Shown in pieces: positions 1-5,260 of a stretch of DNA of 23,659 nucleotides. The DNA comes from CBFDBF01 sp050287725. Its GTDB lineage: Bacteria > Pseudomonadota > Gammaproteobacteria > Chromatiales > Chromatiaceae. The first letter of the stretch is position 1. Each line of letters starts with the position of its first letter. The stretch covers positions 1-23,659 of the forward strand of contig JBNKCL010000041.1 in assembly GCA_050287725.1 (NCBI GenBank), read 5' to 3'. The notes under the pieces were generated by a model. It was not told where the DNA came from. It did not search any database and saw only the letters and a program-made list of their open reading frames with translations. Made by a program: the position numbers and the translations under genes.

Positions 1-773
1 TGCTCGTCTGCGATGATGGGGATCTTGCGCCCGGTGAGCGGCAGCTCCACCAGCTCGCCGATCAGATGCTTGTAGCGCTCGTCCTCGGGGTTTACCGCCA
101 CCGCGCAGTCGCCGAGCATGGTCTCGGGGCGGGTGGTGGAGACCACCAGGTGGCCCTGGCCGTTGGAGAGGGGATAGCGCATGTGCCACATGTGGCCGGC
201 TTCCTCCTCGTTGAGCACCTCCAGGTCGGAGACCGCAGTGTGCAGTTTGGGATCCCAGTTCACCAGCCGTTTACCGCGATAAATCAGACCCTCCTCGTGC
301 AGGCGCACGAAAACCTCTTTCACCGCCTCGGAGAGTCCCTCGTCCATGGTGAAGCGCTCGTGCTCCCAGTCCAGCGAAGAGCCGAGCCTGCGCAACTGGC
401 GGGTGATGTTGCCGCCGGACTCGCCGCGCCACTCCCAGATGCGGTCGATGAAGGCGTCACGGCCCAGGTCATGACGGGTTTTGCCCTCGGCCTCCAGCTG
501 GCGTTCCACCACCATCTGGGTGGCGATACCGGCGTGGTCGGTGCCCGGCTGCCACAGGGTGCGGTCGCCCTTCATCCGGTGGTAGCGGATCAGGGCGTCC
601 ATGATGGTATTGTTGAAGCCGTGGCCCATGTGCAGGCTGCCGGTCACGTTGGGGGGCGGGATCATGATGCAATAGGCCCGTTCGCCCTGTCCGGCGGGGG
701 CGAAGTCGCCCCGTTCCTCCCAGGTCTGGTACCACTTCTGTTCGATCGCGTGCGGGTTGTAGGTCTTGTCCAT
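1..773 (-). CDS. valS: Valine--tRNA ligase, N-terminal part (runs off the left edge)
   Basis: Class I aminoacyl-tRNA synthetase that charges tRNA-Val with valine in the cytoplasm. About 257 N-terminal residues are visible; the full family length is around 900-950. The protein begins MDKTYNPHAIEQKWYQTWEE, a typical ValS start. The class I signature appears as PPPNVTGSLHMGH (the HMGH form of HIGH) near residues 40-52. Further downstream GTDHAGIATQ is seen, and the start of the editing (CP1) domain is recognisable from STTRPETMLGD. The KMSKS loop and anticodon-binding domain lie outside the window. The ATG is at 771-773; no strong Shine-Dalgarno is seen before it. It diverges from the response regulator at 878, with 104 bases between. 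Identification is secure from the motifs. Confidence 0.97.
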   Translation of the reverse strand, partial: MDKTYNPHAIEQKWYQTWEERGDFAPAGQGERAYCIMIPPPNVTGSLHMGHGFNNTIMDALIRYHRMKGDRTLWQPGTDHAGIATQMVVERQLEAEGKTRHDLGRDAFIDRIWEWRGESGGNITRQLRRLGSSLDWEHERFTMDEGLSEAVKEVFVRLHEEGLIYRGKRLVNWDPKLHTAVSDLEVLNEEEAGHMWHMRYPLSNGQGHLVVSTTRPETMLGDCAVAVNPEDERYKHLIGELVELPLTGRKIPIIADE

Positions 774-807
774 GGGTACTGTACGGCAATGGCGGCGAAA
801 AGGACGC

Positions 808-813
808 ATTATA
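808..813 (-). promoter_or_regulatory. Candidate -10 element for valS
   Basis: On the minus strand this reads TATAAT, a perfect sigma-70 -10 hexamer. It would place the transcription start near 801 and give valS a leader of about 28 nt. No convincing -35 is visible 16-18 bases upstream, so the call rests on the -10 hexamer and its position. Confidence 0.45.
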
Positions 814-864
814 GCCTTACTAAAGCCCGCGCAGGAACGCGCCACCATCTTTTGCCGGGAGTGA

Positions 865-870
865 TATAGT
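865..870 (+). promoter_or_regulatory. Candidate -10 element of the response regulator gene
   Basis: TATAGT ends 7 bases before the ATG at 878, so a transcript from it would start at or next to the start codon. The only purine-rich candidate for a Shine-Dalgarno, GGGAG at 857-861, is 16 bases from the ATG and would not be transcribed. This suggests a leaderless message if this -10 is used. No good -35 is seen. Confidence 0.3.
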
Positions 871-877
871 CAGCGCT

Positions 878-1558
878 ATGTATCTATTGGTGATCGAAGA
901 CAATCCGGATCTGGCCGCCAACCTGAGCGACTTCTTCAGCGCACACGGCCACACGGTGGATCTTGCCTACGACGGTCTCAGCGGCCTCGGGTTCGCCCTG
1001 GAAAAGCACTACGACGCTCTGGTGCTGGATCTGATGTTGCCGGGGATGGACGGGCTGGAGGTGTGCGCCCGGTTGCGCGAGGCCGGTGAGCAACTGCCGG
1101 TGCTGATGCTGACGGCAAGGGATACGCTGGAGAATAAGCTGGAGGGATTCGATCACGGGGCGGACGACTATCTGATCAAACCGTTTGCCATGCCGGAATT
1201 GGAGGCGCGGCTCCAGGCGTTGTTGCGGCGGGCCAGCGGCGAAGCCGGTCGCCGCCGCTGGCGGGTGGCGGATCTTATCTACGATCCGGATACCCGGAGC
1301 GTGACCCGTGCCGGCCGGCGCATCGAGCTGGCGCCCATCCCGTTGCGGATACTGGCATTGCTGATACGCCGCTCGCCACGAGTGGTCACCCGAGAGGAAC
1401 TGGAGCGCGAGATCTGGGGGGATACGCCGCCCGATTCGGACTCCTTGCGCGCCCATCTGCATGCGGTGCGTGCCGCCATCGATCGGGATTTCGATCCTCC
1501 ACTGCTGCATACCTTGCGTGGTATCGGCTACCAATTGGTGGACTCCGGTGCTGAATAG
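878..1558 (+). CDS. OmpR/PhoB-family response regulator, ColR-like
   Basis: DNA-binding response regulator of 226 aa. The receiver domain (residues 1-115) has the acidic pair E7-D8, phospho-acceptor D51 in the segment LVLDLMLPGMDG, T79 and K101, so all the phosphorylation residues are present. A winged-helix domain follows (about 125-222) and ends in the family-typical RGIGYQL. The receiver resembles ColR of pseudomonads (the DGLSGL and GADDYL.KPFA segments), known there for envelope and metal stress. Orthology cannot be shown here, so no symbol is given. The gene overlaps the sensor kinase by 11 bases and is presumably cotranscribed. It has no usable Shine-Dalgarno; a leaderless start is possible. 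A PmrA-like direct repeat downstream of the kinase at 2830 is a candidate target. Confidence 0.93.
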   Translation: MYLLVIEDNPDLAANLSDFFSAHGHTVDLAYDGLSGLGFALEKHYDALVLDLMLPGMDGLEVCARLREAGEQLPVLMLTARDTLENKLEGFDHGADDYLIKPFAMPELEARLQALLRRASGEAGRRRWRVADLIYDPDTRSVTRAGRRIELAPIPLRILALLIRRSPRVVTREELEREIWGDTPPDSDSLRAHLHAVRAAIDRDFDPPLLHTLRGIGYQLVDSGAE

Positions 1559-2822
1559 GCGTTCCTTGCGGCTCAGGGTCACGGTGGCTTTCGCCCTGTT
1601 CGGAGGGCTGCTGAGCCTGATGCAGGCCACCTGGCTCTACTTTGGTTCCAGCGATCTGGGGGAACGTCTCATCGATGAGACGTTGAACGCCGAACTGGAT
1701 GACTATATCGGACGGCGTACCCGCAATCCCCACTCGGTACCGGAGAACACCGCAACCATCCGCGGGTATGTGATTCCCGATCCGGATGCCGCCGCGCCGC
1801 CCCCGGTGGCCGTGGCGACGCTGCAACCGGGACAACATGCGTTACTGCTGGACGGCAGCCCCTACCGGGCGGCGGTACGGGATCAGGCGGGCCAGCGTTT
1901 TGTGGTGCTGTACAACGAACAGAAGTTTTTGCGTCGGGAACAGGGCTTTGTGTGGATCCTGGCGGCGGGAGCGGTTGCAATGACCTTGCTGGCCGCCATC
2001 CTCGGTTACTGGCTTGCGGGGCGGGTGATTGCACCCGTTACCGATCTGGCGCGCCGGGTGGCGACACGTTGCCCGACGGATTCTCCGCCGCCGCTCGCCC
2101 ATGAGTTTCCCTGGGACGAAGTGCACGAACTGGCGCAGGCGGTGGATGGATACGAGTCACGCTTGCAGGCCTTCATCGAACGGGAGAGGTTGTTCACCGG
2201 TGACGTCAGTCATGAACTGCGTACGCCGTTGGCGGTGATCAACGGTGCCCTGGAGCTGTTGCGGGACAACCTGCCGGAGGATTCGCCGGAACAGCAGCGC
2301 GTACTGCGAGTGGCGCGTGCCGCCAACGAGATGGCCGAGATCACCGACGCTTTGCTGGTTCTGGCGCGCGAGAAGCACGATGAGATCCCGGCGGTGGCTT
2401 GTGACGCGGAGACGGTGGTTCGCGAAGTGGTCGCGAAGCTGGGCGAACTTCACCGGAACAAGCCGATCGAGGTCCAGGTGGAGGTTACCGGTACTCCGCG
2501 GCTGCGGGTGGAGCGGGCGGTGTTGGTAATGGCCTTCGGCAACCTGATTCGCAACGCCTTCGGTTATACCGATCGGGGCCGGATTCGGGTAGAGCTGGAT
2601 GAGGCGGGTCTCAGCGTGACCGACACGGGGCGCGGTATTGCGTCGGAGGCGTTGCCCTATGTGGTGCAACGCCACTACCGATCTGACGGGGGCGGGGAGG
2701 GGATCGGCCTGTCACTGGTGCAGCGCATCTGTGAACGTTACGGCTGGTCCATGAAAATCGACAGCGAATTCGGGCAGGGGACCCGGGTACGTTTGAATTT
2801 TACTGCCAGAACAATGGTTTGA
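1548..2822 (+). CDS. Membrane sensor histidine kinase, partner of the upstream regulator
   Basis: Sensor kinase of 424 aa if it starts at GTG 1548. That start overlaps the regulator's end by 11 bases and puts basic residues (LNRRSLRLR) directly before the first membrane helix. An ATG at 1461 in the same frame would add 29 residues lying wholly inside the regulator gene and is unlikely. Layout: TM1 about 11-32, a periplasmic sensor of about 100 residues, TM2 about 134-158, HAMP-like linker, dimerisation helix with H222 in GDVSHELRTPLAV, and an ATPase domain with an N-box (NLIRNAFGY, from 332), DTGRGI and GEGIGLSLV. All kinase motifs are intact. The periplasmic domain is small and shows no motif I can name, so the stimulus is unknown; by analogy with ColS/PmrB it could be metal ions or envelope stress. 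Confidence 0.93.
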   Translation: MLNRRSLRLRVTVAFALFGGLLSLMQATWLYFGSSDLGERLIDETLNAELDDYIGRRTRNPHSVPENTATIRGYVIPDPDAAAPPPVAVATLQPGQHALLLDGSPYRAAVRDQAGQRFVVLYNEQKFLRREQGFVWILAAGAVAMTLLAAILGYWLAGRVIAPVTDLARRVATRCPTDSPPPLAHEFPWDEVHELAQAVDGYESRLQAFIERERLFTGDVSHELRTPLAVINGALELLRDNLPEDSPEQQRVLRVARAANEMAEITDALLVLAREKHDEIPAVACDAETVVREVVAKLGELHRNKPIEVQVEVTGTPRLRVERAVLVMAFGNLIRNAFGYTDRGRIRVELDEAGLSVTDTGRGIASEALPYVVQRHYRSDGGGEGIGLSLVQRICERYGWSMKIDSEFGQGTRVRLNFTARTMV

Positions 2823-2829
2823 GGCGCAT

Positions 2830-2882
2830 CTTAACGTCAATTTAACGCAAGCTTTGCGTTCCCTTTACACCGGATCTCATAT
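2830..2882 (+). promoter_or_regulatory. Candidate promoter with a PmrA-like direct-repeat box
   Basis: Two half-sites, CTTAAC (2830-2835) and TTTAAC (2841-2846), are separated by 5 bases, giving the 11-bp period of OmpR-family dimers. They closely follow the published PmrA pattern YTTAAK-N5-YTTAAK except for the last base of each half. A weak sigma-70 promoter follows: TTGCGT (2854-2859), 17 bases, TCATAT (2877-2882). A 7-bp inverted repeat AACGCAA-GCT-TTGCGTT (2844-2860) overlaps the second half-site and is an alternative reading of the same bases. The position, 8 bases after the kinase stop codon, suggests autoregulated output of the pair; this is inference. Confidence 0.4.
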
Positions 2883-2929
2883 GCTTCTCAGTAGATTAAT
2901 TGAATCCTCTGCTGAGTTGAGGCCGAATC

Positions 2930-3217
2930 ATGTTGTCGCTTTCTTTGCCTTGCTCTACCTCGAGGTCTCGTTTTCGAGGCTCTCTCTTATCGATTGTTGT
3001 CGTTACCTGTAGCGTTTTTTCGCTCCTGTCATCGAACGGATGGTTTGCCGCCGTGGCATTCGTAGCCGTACTGCTACTGGCGTTGCAGGAGCGTATGCAA
3101 CCGAAAGAGGTGCCTGCAACGATACCCCGGAGGAATCGGGCTGCTTCCATTCCAGATGGCGGTGCCACTGCCAGTCTTCGGGTAATGCGTAGAGTCAGAA
3201 GGAAAGAACGAACCTGA
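2930..3217 (+). CDS. Possible small membrane protein, unrecognised
   Basis: I do not recognise this 95-aa reading frame. It has a basic N-terminus, a hydrophobic stretch at about residues 19-52 that could form one long or two short membrane helices, and a very basic tail (ending RRVRRKERT). The Shine-Dalgarno is weak (GAGG about 8 bases before the ATG). Codon use is unlike the neighbours: several rare AGG, AGA and ATA codons and less G/C at third positions. In its favour it lies between a candidate regulated promoter (2830-2882) and a strong terminator (3317-3340). Against it are the poor codon use and the absence of a family. It could be a genuine orphan small membrane protein or just open frame inside a non-coding transcript. 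Confidence 0.3.
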   Translation: MLSLSLPCSTSRSRFRGSLLSIVVVTCSVFSLLSSNGWFAAVAFVAVLLLALQERMQPKEVPATIPRRNRAASIPDGGATASLRVMRRVRRKERT

Positions 3218-3253
3218 CTTTATGTCGTTTCGCGGTTTGTGAGTCCCTTGAGA

Positions 3254-3295
3254 GGGGTGTTGAAAAAAGTATAGGAAATCCCCTTTCAACACCCC
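3254..3295 (+). repeat. Perfect 12-bp inverted repeat, 18-nt loop
   Basis: GGGGTGTTGAAA (3254-3265) is perfectly complementary to TTTCAACACCCC (3284-3295). No T-run follows directly, so it is not itself a canonical terminator. It sits 21 bases before the terminator at 3317 and may be a structural or 3'-protective hairpin of the same transcript. A small 13-bp palindrome (TAGGGAATCCCTA, 3305-3317) lies between the two. Confidence 0.65.
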
Positions 3296-3316
3296 ATTGA
3301 GATATAGGGAATCCCT

Positions 3317-3340
3317 AGGGCGCTTCGGCGCCCTTTTTTT
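3317..3340 (+). terminator. Rho-independent terminator (UUCG tetraloop)
   Basis: A 7-bp stem AGGGCGC/GCGCCCT closed by C-G around a TTCG tetraloop, followed by seven T's (3334-3340). It is a textbook terminator on the plus strand and ends whatever is transcribed from about 2890, or from the two-component operon if there is read-through. Confidence 0.9.
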
Positions 3341-3461
3341 ATGGCCGGACGACAGACAGGGGTTGTGTGTGACAACTTCCGGGAATACCGATCTACTGTA
3401 GATTCTTTCAAATCGGTCACACGGCGGATTCGATAAATTCGGATTCAGAACGGCGATAGAT
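3341..3461. other. Spacer between two convergent terminators
   Basis: No gene is visible. The only structure is a composite inverted repeat: CCGAT (3388-3392) with ATCGG (3412-3416), and next to it GTGTGA (3367-3372) with TCACAC (3417-3422), the left arm being interrupted by 15 bases. I cannot assign a role. Confidence 0.3.
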
Positions 3462-3492
3462 AAAAAAAGCCCGCCGAAATCGGCGGGCTTTT
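3462..3492 (-). terminator. Rho-independent terminator of the repeat lipoprotein gene
   Basis: Perfect 12-bp stem AAAAGCCCGCCG/CGGCGGGCTTTT (3465-3476 and 3481-3492) with a 4-base loop. On the minus strand it is followed by further T's (seven in all across 3462-3468). It lies about 60 bases after the stop codon of the minus-strand lipoprotein gene. Because the stem is flanked by A's and T's it may also work in the other direction. Confidence 0.9.
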
Positions 3493-3553
3493 AGAACGAA
3501 ACGGTTGGGTCAGGATGTGTTATCTGTATCCGACCCGAACGTTCGTTGTGTTT

Positions 3554-3958
3554 TTATTTCGCAGTGTCCATCGCAGGCTCAGCGGCGTCCATCGCAGGCT
3601 CAGCGGCGTCCATCGCAGGCTCAGCGGCGTCCATCGCAGGCTCGGCGGCGTCCATCGCAGGCTCGGCGGCGTCCATCGCAGGCTCGGCGGCGTCCATCGC
3701 AGGCTCAGCGGCGTCCATCGCAGGCTCAGCGGCGTCCATCGCAGGCTCAGCGGCGTCCATCGCGGCCTGACCTTCGTCCATCGCGGCCTGGCCTTCATCC
3801 ATTGCGGCCTGGCCTTCTTCCATAGCGGGTTGCGCCATGGGCTCCATGGCCGGTTCCGGGGTGGCAGCCGGAGCGGACTCACTGGATTGATCGGGGGACT
3901 GGCCGCCACAGGCAGTGAGTGCGGCGGCGATAATAGCGGTTGCAAGTATTTTTTTCAT
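3554..3958 (-). CDS. Small lipoprotein made of tandem seven-residue repeats
   Basis: 134-aa predicted lipoprotein with no family I can name. The signal sequence MKKILATAIIAAALTAC contains a lipobox LTAC with the modified cysteine at C17. G18 at position +2 fits outer-membrane rather than inner-membrane retention. After a Ser/Pro/Ala-rich linker (about 18-45) the rest is heptads: three of the type M(E/D)EGQAA, then nine copies of AMDAAEP, and a final AMDTAK. The mature protein is acidic, rich in Ala, Met, Glu and Pro, and contains no other Cys. A good Shine-Dalgarno (GAGGG, 4 bases before the ATG) and a strong terminator (3462-3492) mark it as a real monocistronic gene. Pro in each heptad argues against a regular coiled coil; a spacer or an extended, possibly metal- or wall-contacting rod is speculation. 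Confidence 0.8.
   Translation of the reverse strand: MKKILATAIIAAALTACGGQSPDQSSESAPAATPEPAMEPMAQPAMEEGQAAMDEGQAAMDEGQAAMDAAEPAMDAAEPAMDAAEPAMDAAEPAMDAAEPAMDAAEPAMDAAEPAMDAAEPAMDAAEPAMDTAK
3567..3839 (-). repeat. 21-bp tandem repeat array inside the lipoprotein gene
   Basis: Nine near-identical 21-bp units (3567-3755), each containing TCCATCGCAGGCTC on the plus strand, are followed by four diverged units (3756-3839). The nine units differ at only one synonymous base: copies 1-3 and 7-9 carry CTCAGCG, copies 4-6 carry CTCGGCG. That block pattern suggests recent duplication of three-unit blocks. Since 21 is a multiple of 3, copy changes preserve the reading frame, and all three plus-strand frames are also open as a by-product. 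Confidence 0.95.
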
Positions 3959-3975
3959 TTGACCCTCTGTTCCAT

Positions 3976-4275
3976 ATGAATGTTTTGTAAATGGCGTTTT
4001 GACTCAGAGTGCCGGGCGGATGCTGTAGCGCACCGCTGTAACCAGCCATGATCGGTTTTCCGAAGCAAACCGGACACCCAACCGCTGATGGTGCCACTTT
4101 GTTACCGTCGTGACAATCCCCGTTTTGCCTTTGTTTGCGCGGTATTGGAGGGCAAAAAGCGTTTCGGGCCGTTTTTGTGATGGAGTGCAGGTGTGCTGGA
4201 AATGCGGTCGCCGGAAATGGCGTTTTTCAGTAGAAAAAAAGCCGATTGGGCGACCCGGTTCCGGGCGGCCGGAGG
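3976..4275. other. Intergenic region between the divergent lipoprotein and rpsF genes
   Basis: About 300 bases with no credible gene; short open frames here lack Shine-Dalgarno sequences and recognisable content. I find no convincing promoter for the minus-strand lipoprotein, although it must lie here. A 12-base direct repeat AAATGGCGTTTT occurs at 3989-4000 and 4215-4226; its meaning is unknown. Confidence 0.4.
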
Positions 4276-4304
4276 TTGCAGACCCATGGGATCCGGGGTA
4301 GAAT
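4276..4304 (+). promoter_or_regulatory. Candidate sigma-70 promoter of the rpsF operon
   Basis: TTGCAG (4276-4281), 17 bases, TAGAAT (4299-4304). The -10 matches 5 of 6 consensus bases, the -35 only the first three. The transcription start would be near 4311, giving a leader of about 95 nt that contains the S6:S18-like fold. Confidence 0.55.
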
Positions 4305-4354
4305 CCGCGCTCTTTAACCGGCGTCAGACCTGATTTTTACCGGGCGGACGTCTA

Positions 4355-4400
4355 CTCCTTGCCTTACCGCTTGTGCGGGAGGCTGCTAAACCGAAGGGAG
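4355..4400 (+). promoter_or_regulatory. S6:S18-type autoregulatory leader of rpsF
   Basis: The leader just before rpsF folds as follows. An outer stem pairs CUCCUU (4355-4360) with AGGGAG (4395-4400), with one G-U pair. An inner hairpin pairs GCCU (4361-4364) with AGGC (4380-4383) and CCGC (4367-4370) with GCGG (4375-4378) around a UUGU loop. The unpaired strand 4384-4394 carries ACCG (4390-4393). A bulged CCG next to a hairpin and an outer stem is the known architecture of the mRNA element bound by the S6:S18 complex. The outer stem includes the Shine-Dalgarno AGGGAG, so binding would plausibly block translation. The fold is read by eye, not computed. Confidence 0.7.
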
Positions 4401-4405
4401 CTACA

Positions 4406-4792
4406 ATGAGGCATTACGAGATTGTGTTCCTGGTCCATCCGGACCAGAGCGAACAGGTTCCAGGTATGGTCGATCGTTACCGGTCGATCATCGAATCGAA
4501 AGACGGCAAGATCCACCGACTGGAGGATTGGGGCCGTCGTCAGCTTGCATATCCCATCCAGAAACTGCCCAAGGCCCACTACGTGCTGATGAATATCGAG
4601 TGCGACGGAGAGGTGTTGGCGGAGCTGGAAAATGCGTTTCGGTTCAACGACGCCGTGCTGCGTAATTTGATTATCAAGCGCGACAACGCCATTACCGAGC
4701 CCTCTCCGTTGTTGAAGTCTTCGGATGAACGGGAACAGCGCCCCTCCAAGGTGGAAGATGAGAGTCCGGAGGAGGATGAGGAGGAGGAATGA
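4406..4792 (+). CDS. rpsF: Small ribosomal subunit protein bS6
   Basis: 128-aa S6 protein of the 30S platform, which binds S18 and 16S rRNA. It opens MRHYEIVFLVHPDQSEQV and includes WGRRQLAYPI and the helix-strand segment KAHYVLMNIE, all typical of S6. The C-terminus is a strongly acidic tail (SPEEDEEEE), as in many gammaproteobacterial S6 proteins, where glutamates can also be added after translation. I chose ATG 4406, which has the Shine-Dalgarno AGGGAG 5 bases upstream; an in-frame GTG at 4373 would add 11 residues inside the leader structure and is rejected. It is the first gene of the rpsF-rpsR-DUF2232-rplI cluster. Confidence 0.98.
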   Translation: MRHYEIVFLVHPDQSEQVPGMVDRYRSIIESKDGKIHRLEDWGRRQLAYPIQKLPKAHYVLMNIECDGEVLAELENAFRFNDAVLRNLIIKRDNAITEPSPLLKSSDEREQRPSKVEDESPEEDEEEE

Positions 4793-4884
4793 CCGTGCGG
4801 GAAACCGCCGGTTGCGCCTACTCTTAATGGTGTCCGCAGGGTCGTTTGAGAAAACCGCATCCTAACTGAATTCGAGGAATCAAA

Positions 4885-5109
4885 ATGTCACGTTTTTTTC
4901 GCCGCCGGAAATATTGCCGGTTTACCGCTGAGAAGATCAGCGAGGTCGATTATAAGGATCTGAATCTGCTGAAGGCCTATATCAGCGAGAATGGGAAGAT
5001 TGTTCCCAGCCGCATTACCGGGACCAAGGCGCGCTATCAGCGCCAACTCGCTACGGCAATCAAGCAGGCCCGGTTCCTGGCGCTGTTGCCGTATACCGAT
5101 AAACACTAA
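4885..5109 (+). CDS. rpsR: Small ribosomal subunit protein bS18
   Basis: 74-aa S18 protein, partner of S6 on the 30S platform. It begins MSRFFRRRKYCRFTAE and contains VDYKDLNLLKAYISENGKI and the ending KQARFLALLPYTDKH, all close to the family. A clear Shine-Dalgarno (GAGGAA) precedes the ATG. The gap of 92 bases to rpsF holds no gene; the priB gene found here in Escherichia coli is absent. Together with S6 it is the expected ligand of the leader at 4355-4400. Confidence 0.98.
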   Translation: MSRFFRRRKYCRFTAEKISEVDYKDLNLLKAYISENGKIVPSRITGTKARYQRQLATAIKQARFLALLPYTDKH

Positions 5110-5125
5110 GGGTCTCGAATCGACT

Positions 5126-5142
5126 CCTCCCGGGTCGGGAGG
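5126..5142 (+). other. Hairpin between rpsR and the DUF2232 gene
   Basis: Perfect 7-bp stem CCTCCCG/CGGGAGG with a GGT loop, 16 bases after the rpsR stop. No T-run follows, so it is more likely an RNA-processing or partial-attenuation structure than a terminator. Right after it, Shine-Dalgarno-like GGAGAG precedes a 23-codon frame (5161-5232). Confidence 0.5.
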
Positions 5143-5260
5143 CTGTAGCGGAGAGACGGGATGGTCGGCGTTCCCTGTTCCATCCAATCCCGGCGCGGGG
5201 TATGGGTGAGTTTGATCAAGGTCTTCCGGTAGCGGTTACCGGGCGCCACCGGCAGAAATC

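Noticed and set aside
1461..1547. N-terminal extension of the sensor kinase from ATG 1461
   Set aside because: It lies inside the response-regulator gene, has no Shine-Dalgarno and adds non-membrane residues before TM1; GTG 1548 fits better.
2896..3168. 90-aa minus-strand frame opposite the small membrane ORF
   Set aside because: No Shine-Dalgarno, no family, and it runs against the candidate promoter and terminator directions.
3567..3839. CRISPR-like array
   Set aside because: The 21-bp units are directly adjacent with no unique spacers and are in-frame coding repeats.
3505..3979. Three overlapping plus-strand frames of 74-154 aa (repeats such as SIAGSAA, VHRRLSG and PSQAQRR)
   Set aside because: They are by-products of a 21-bp repeat being open in every frame. 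The minus-strand frame has the signal peptide, lipobox, Shine-Dalgarno and terminator.
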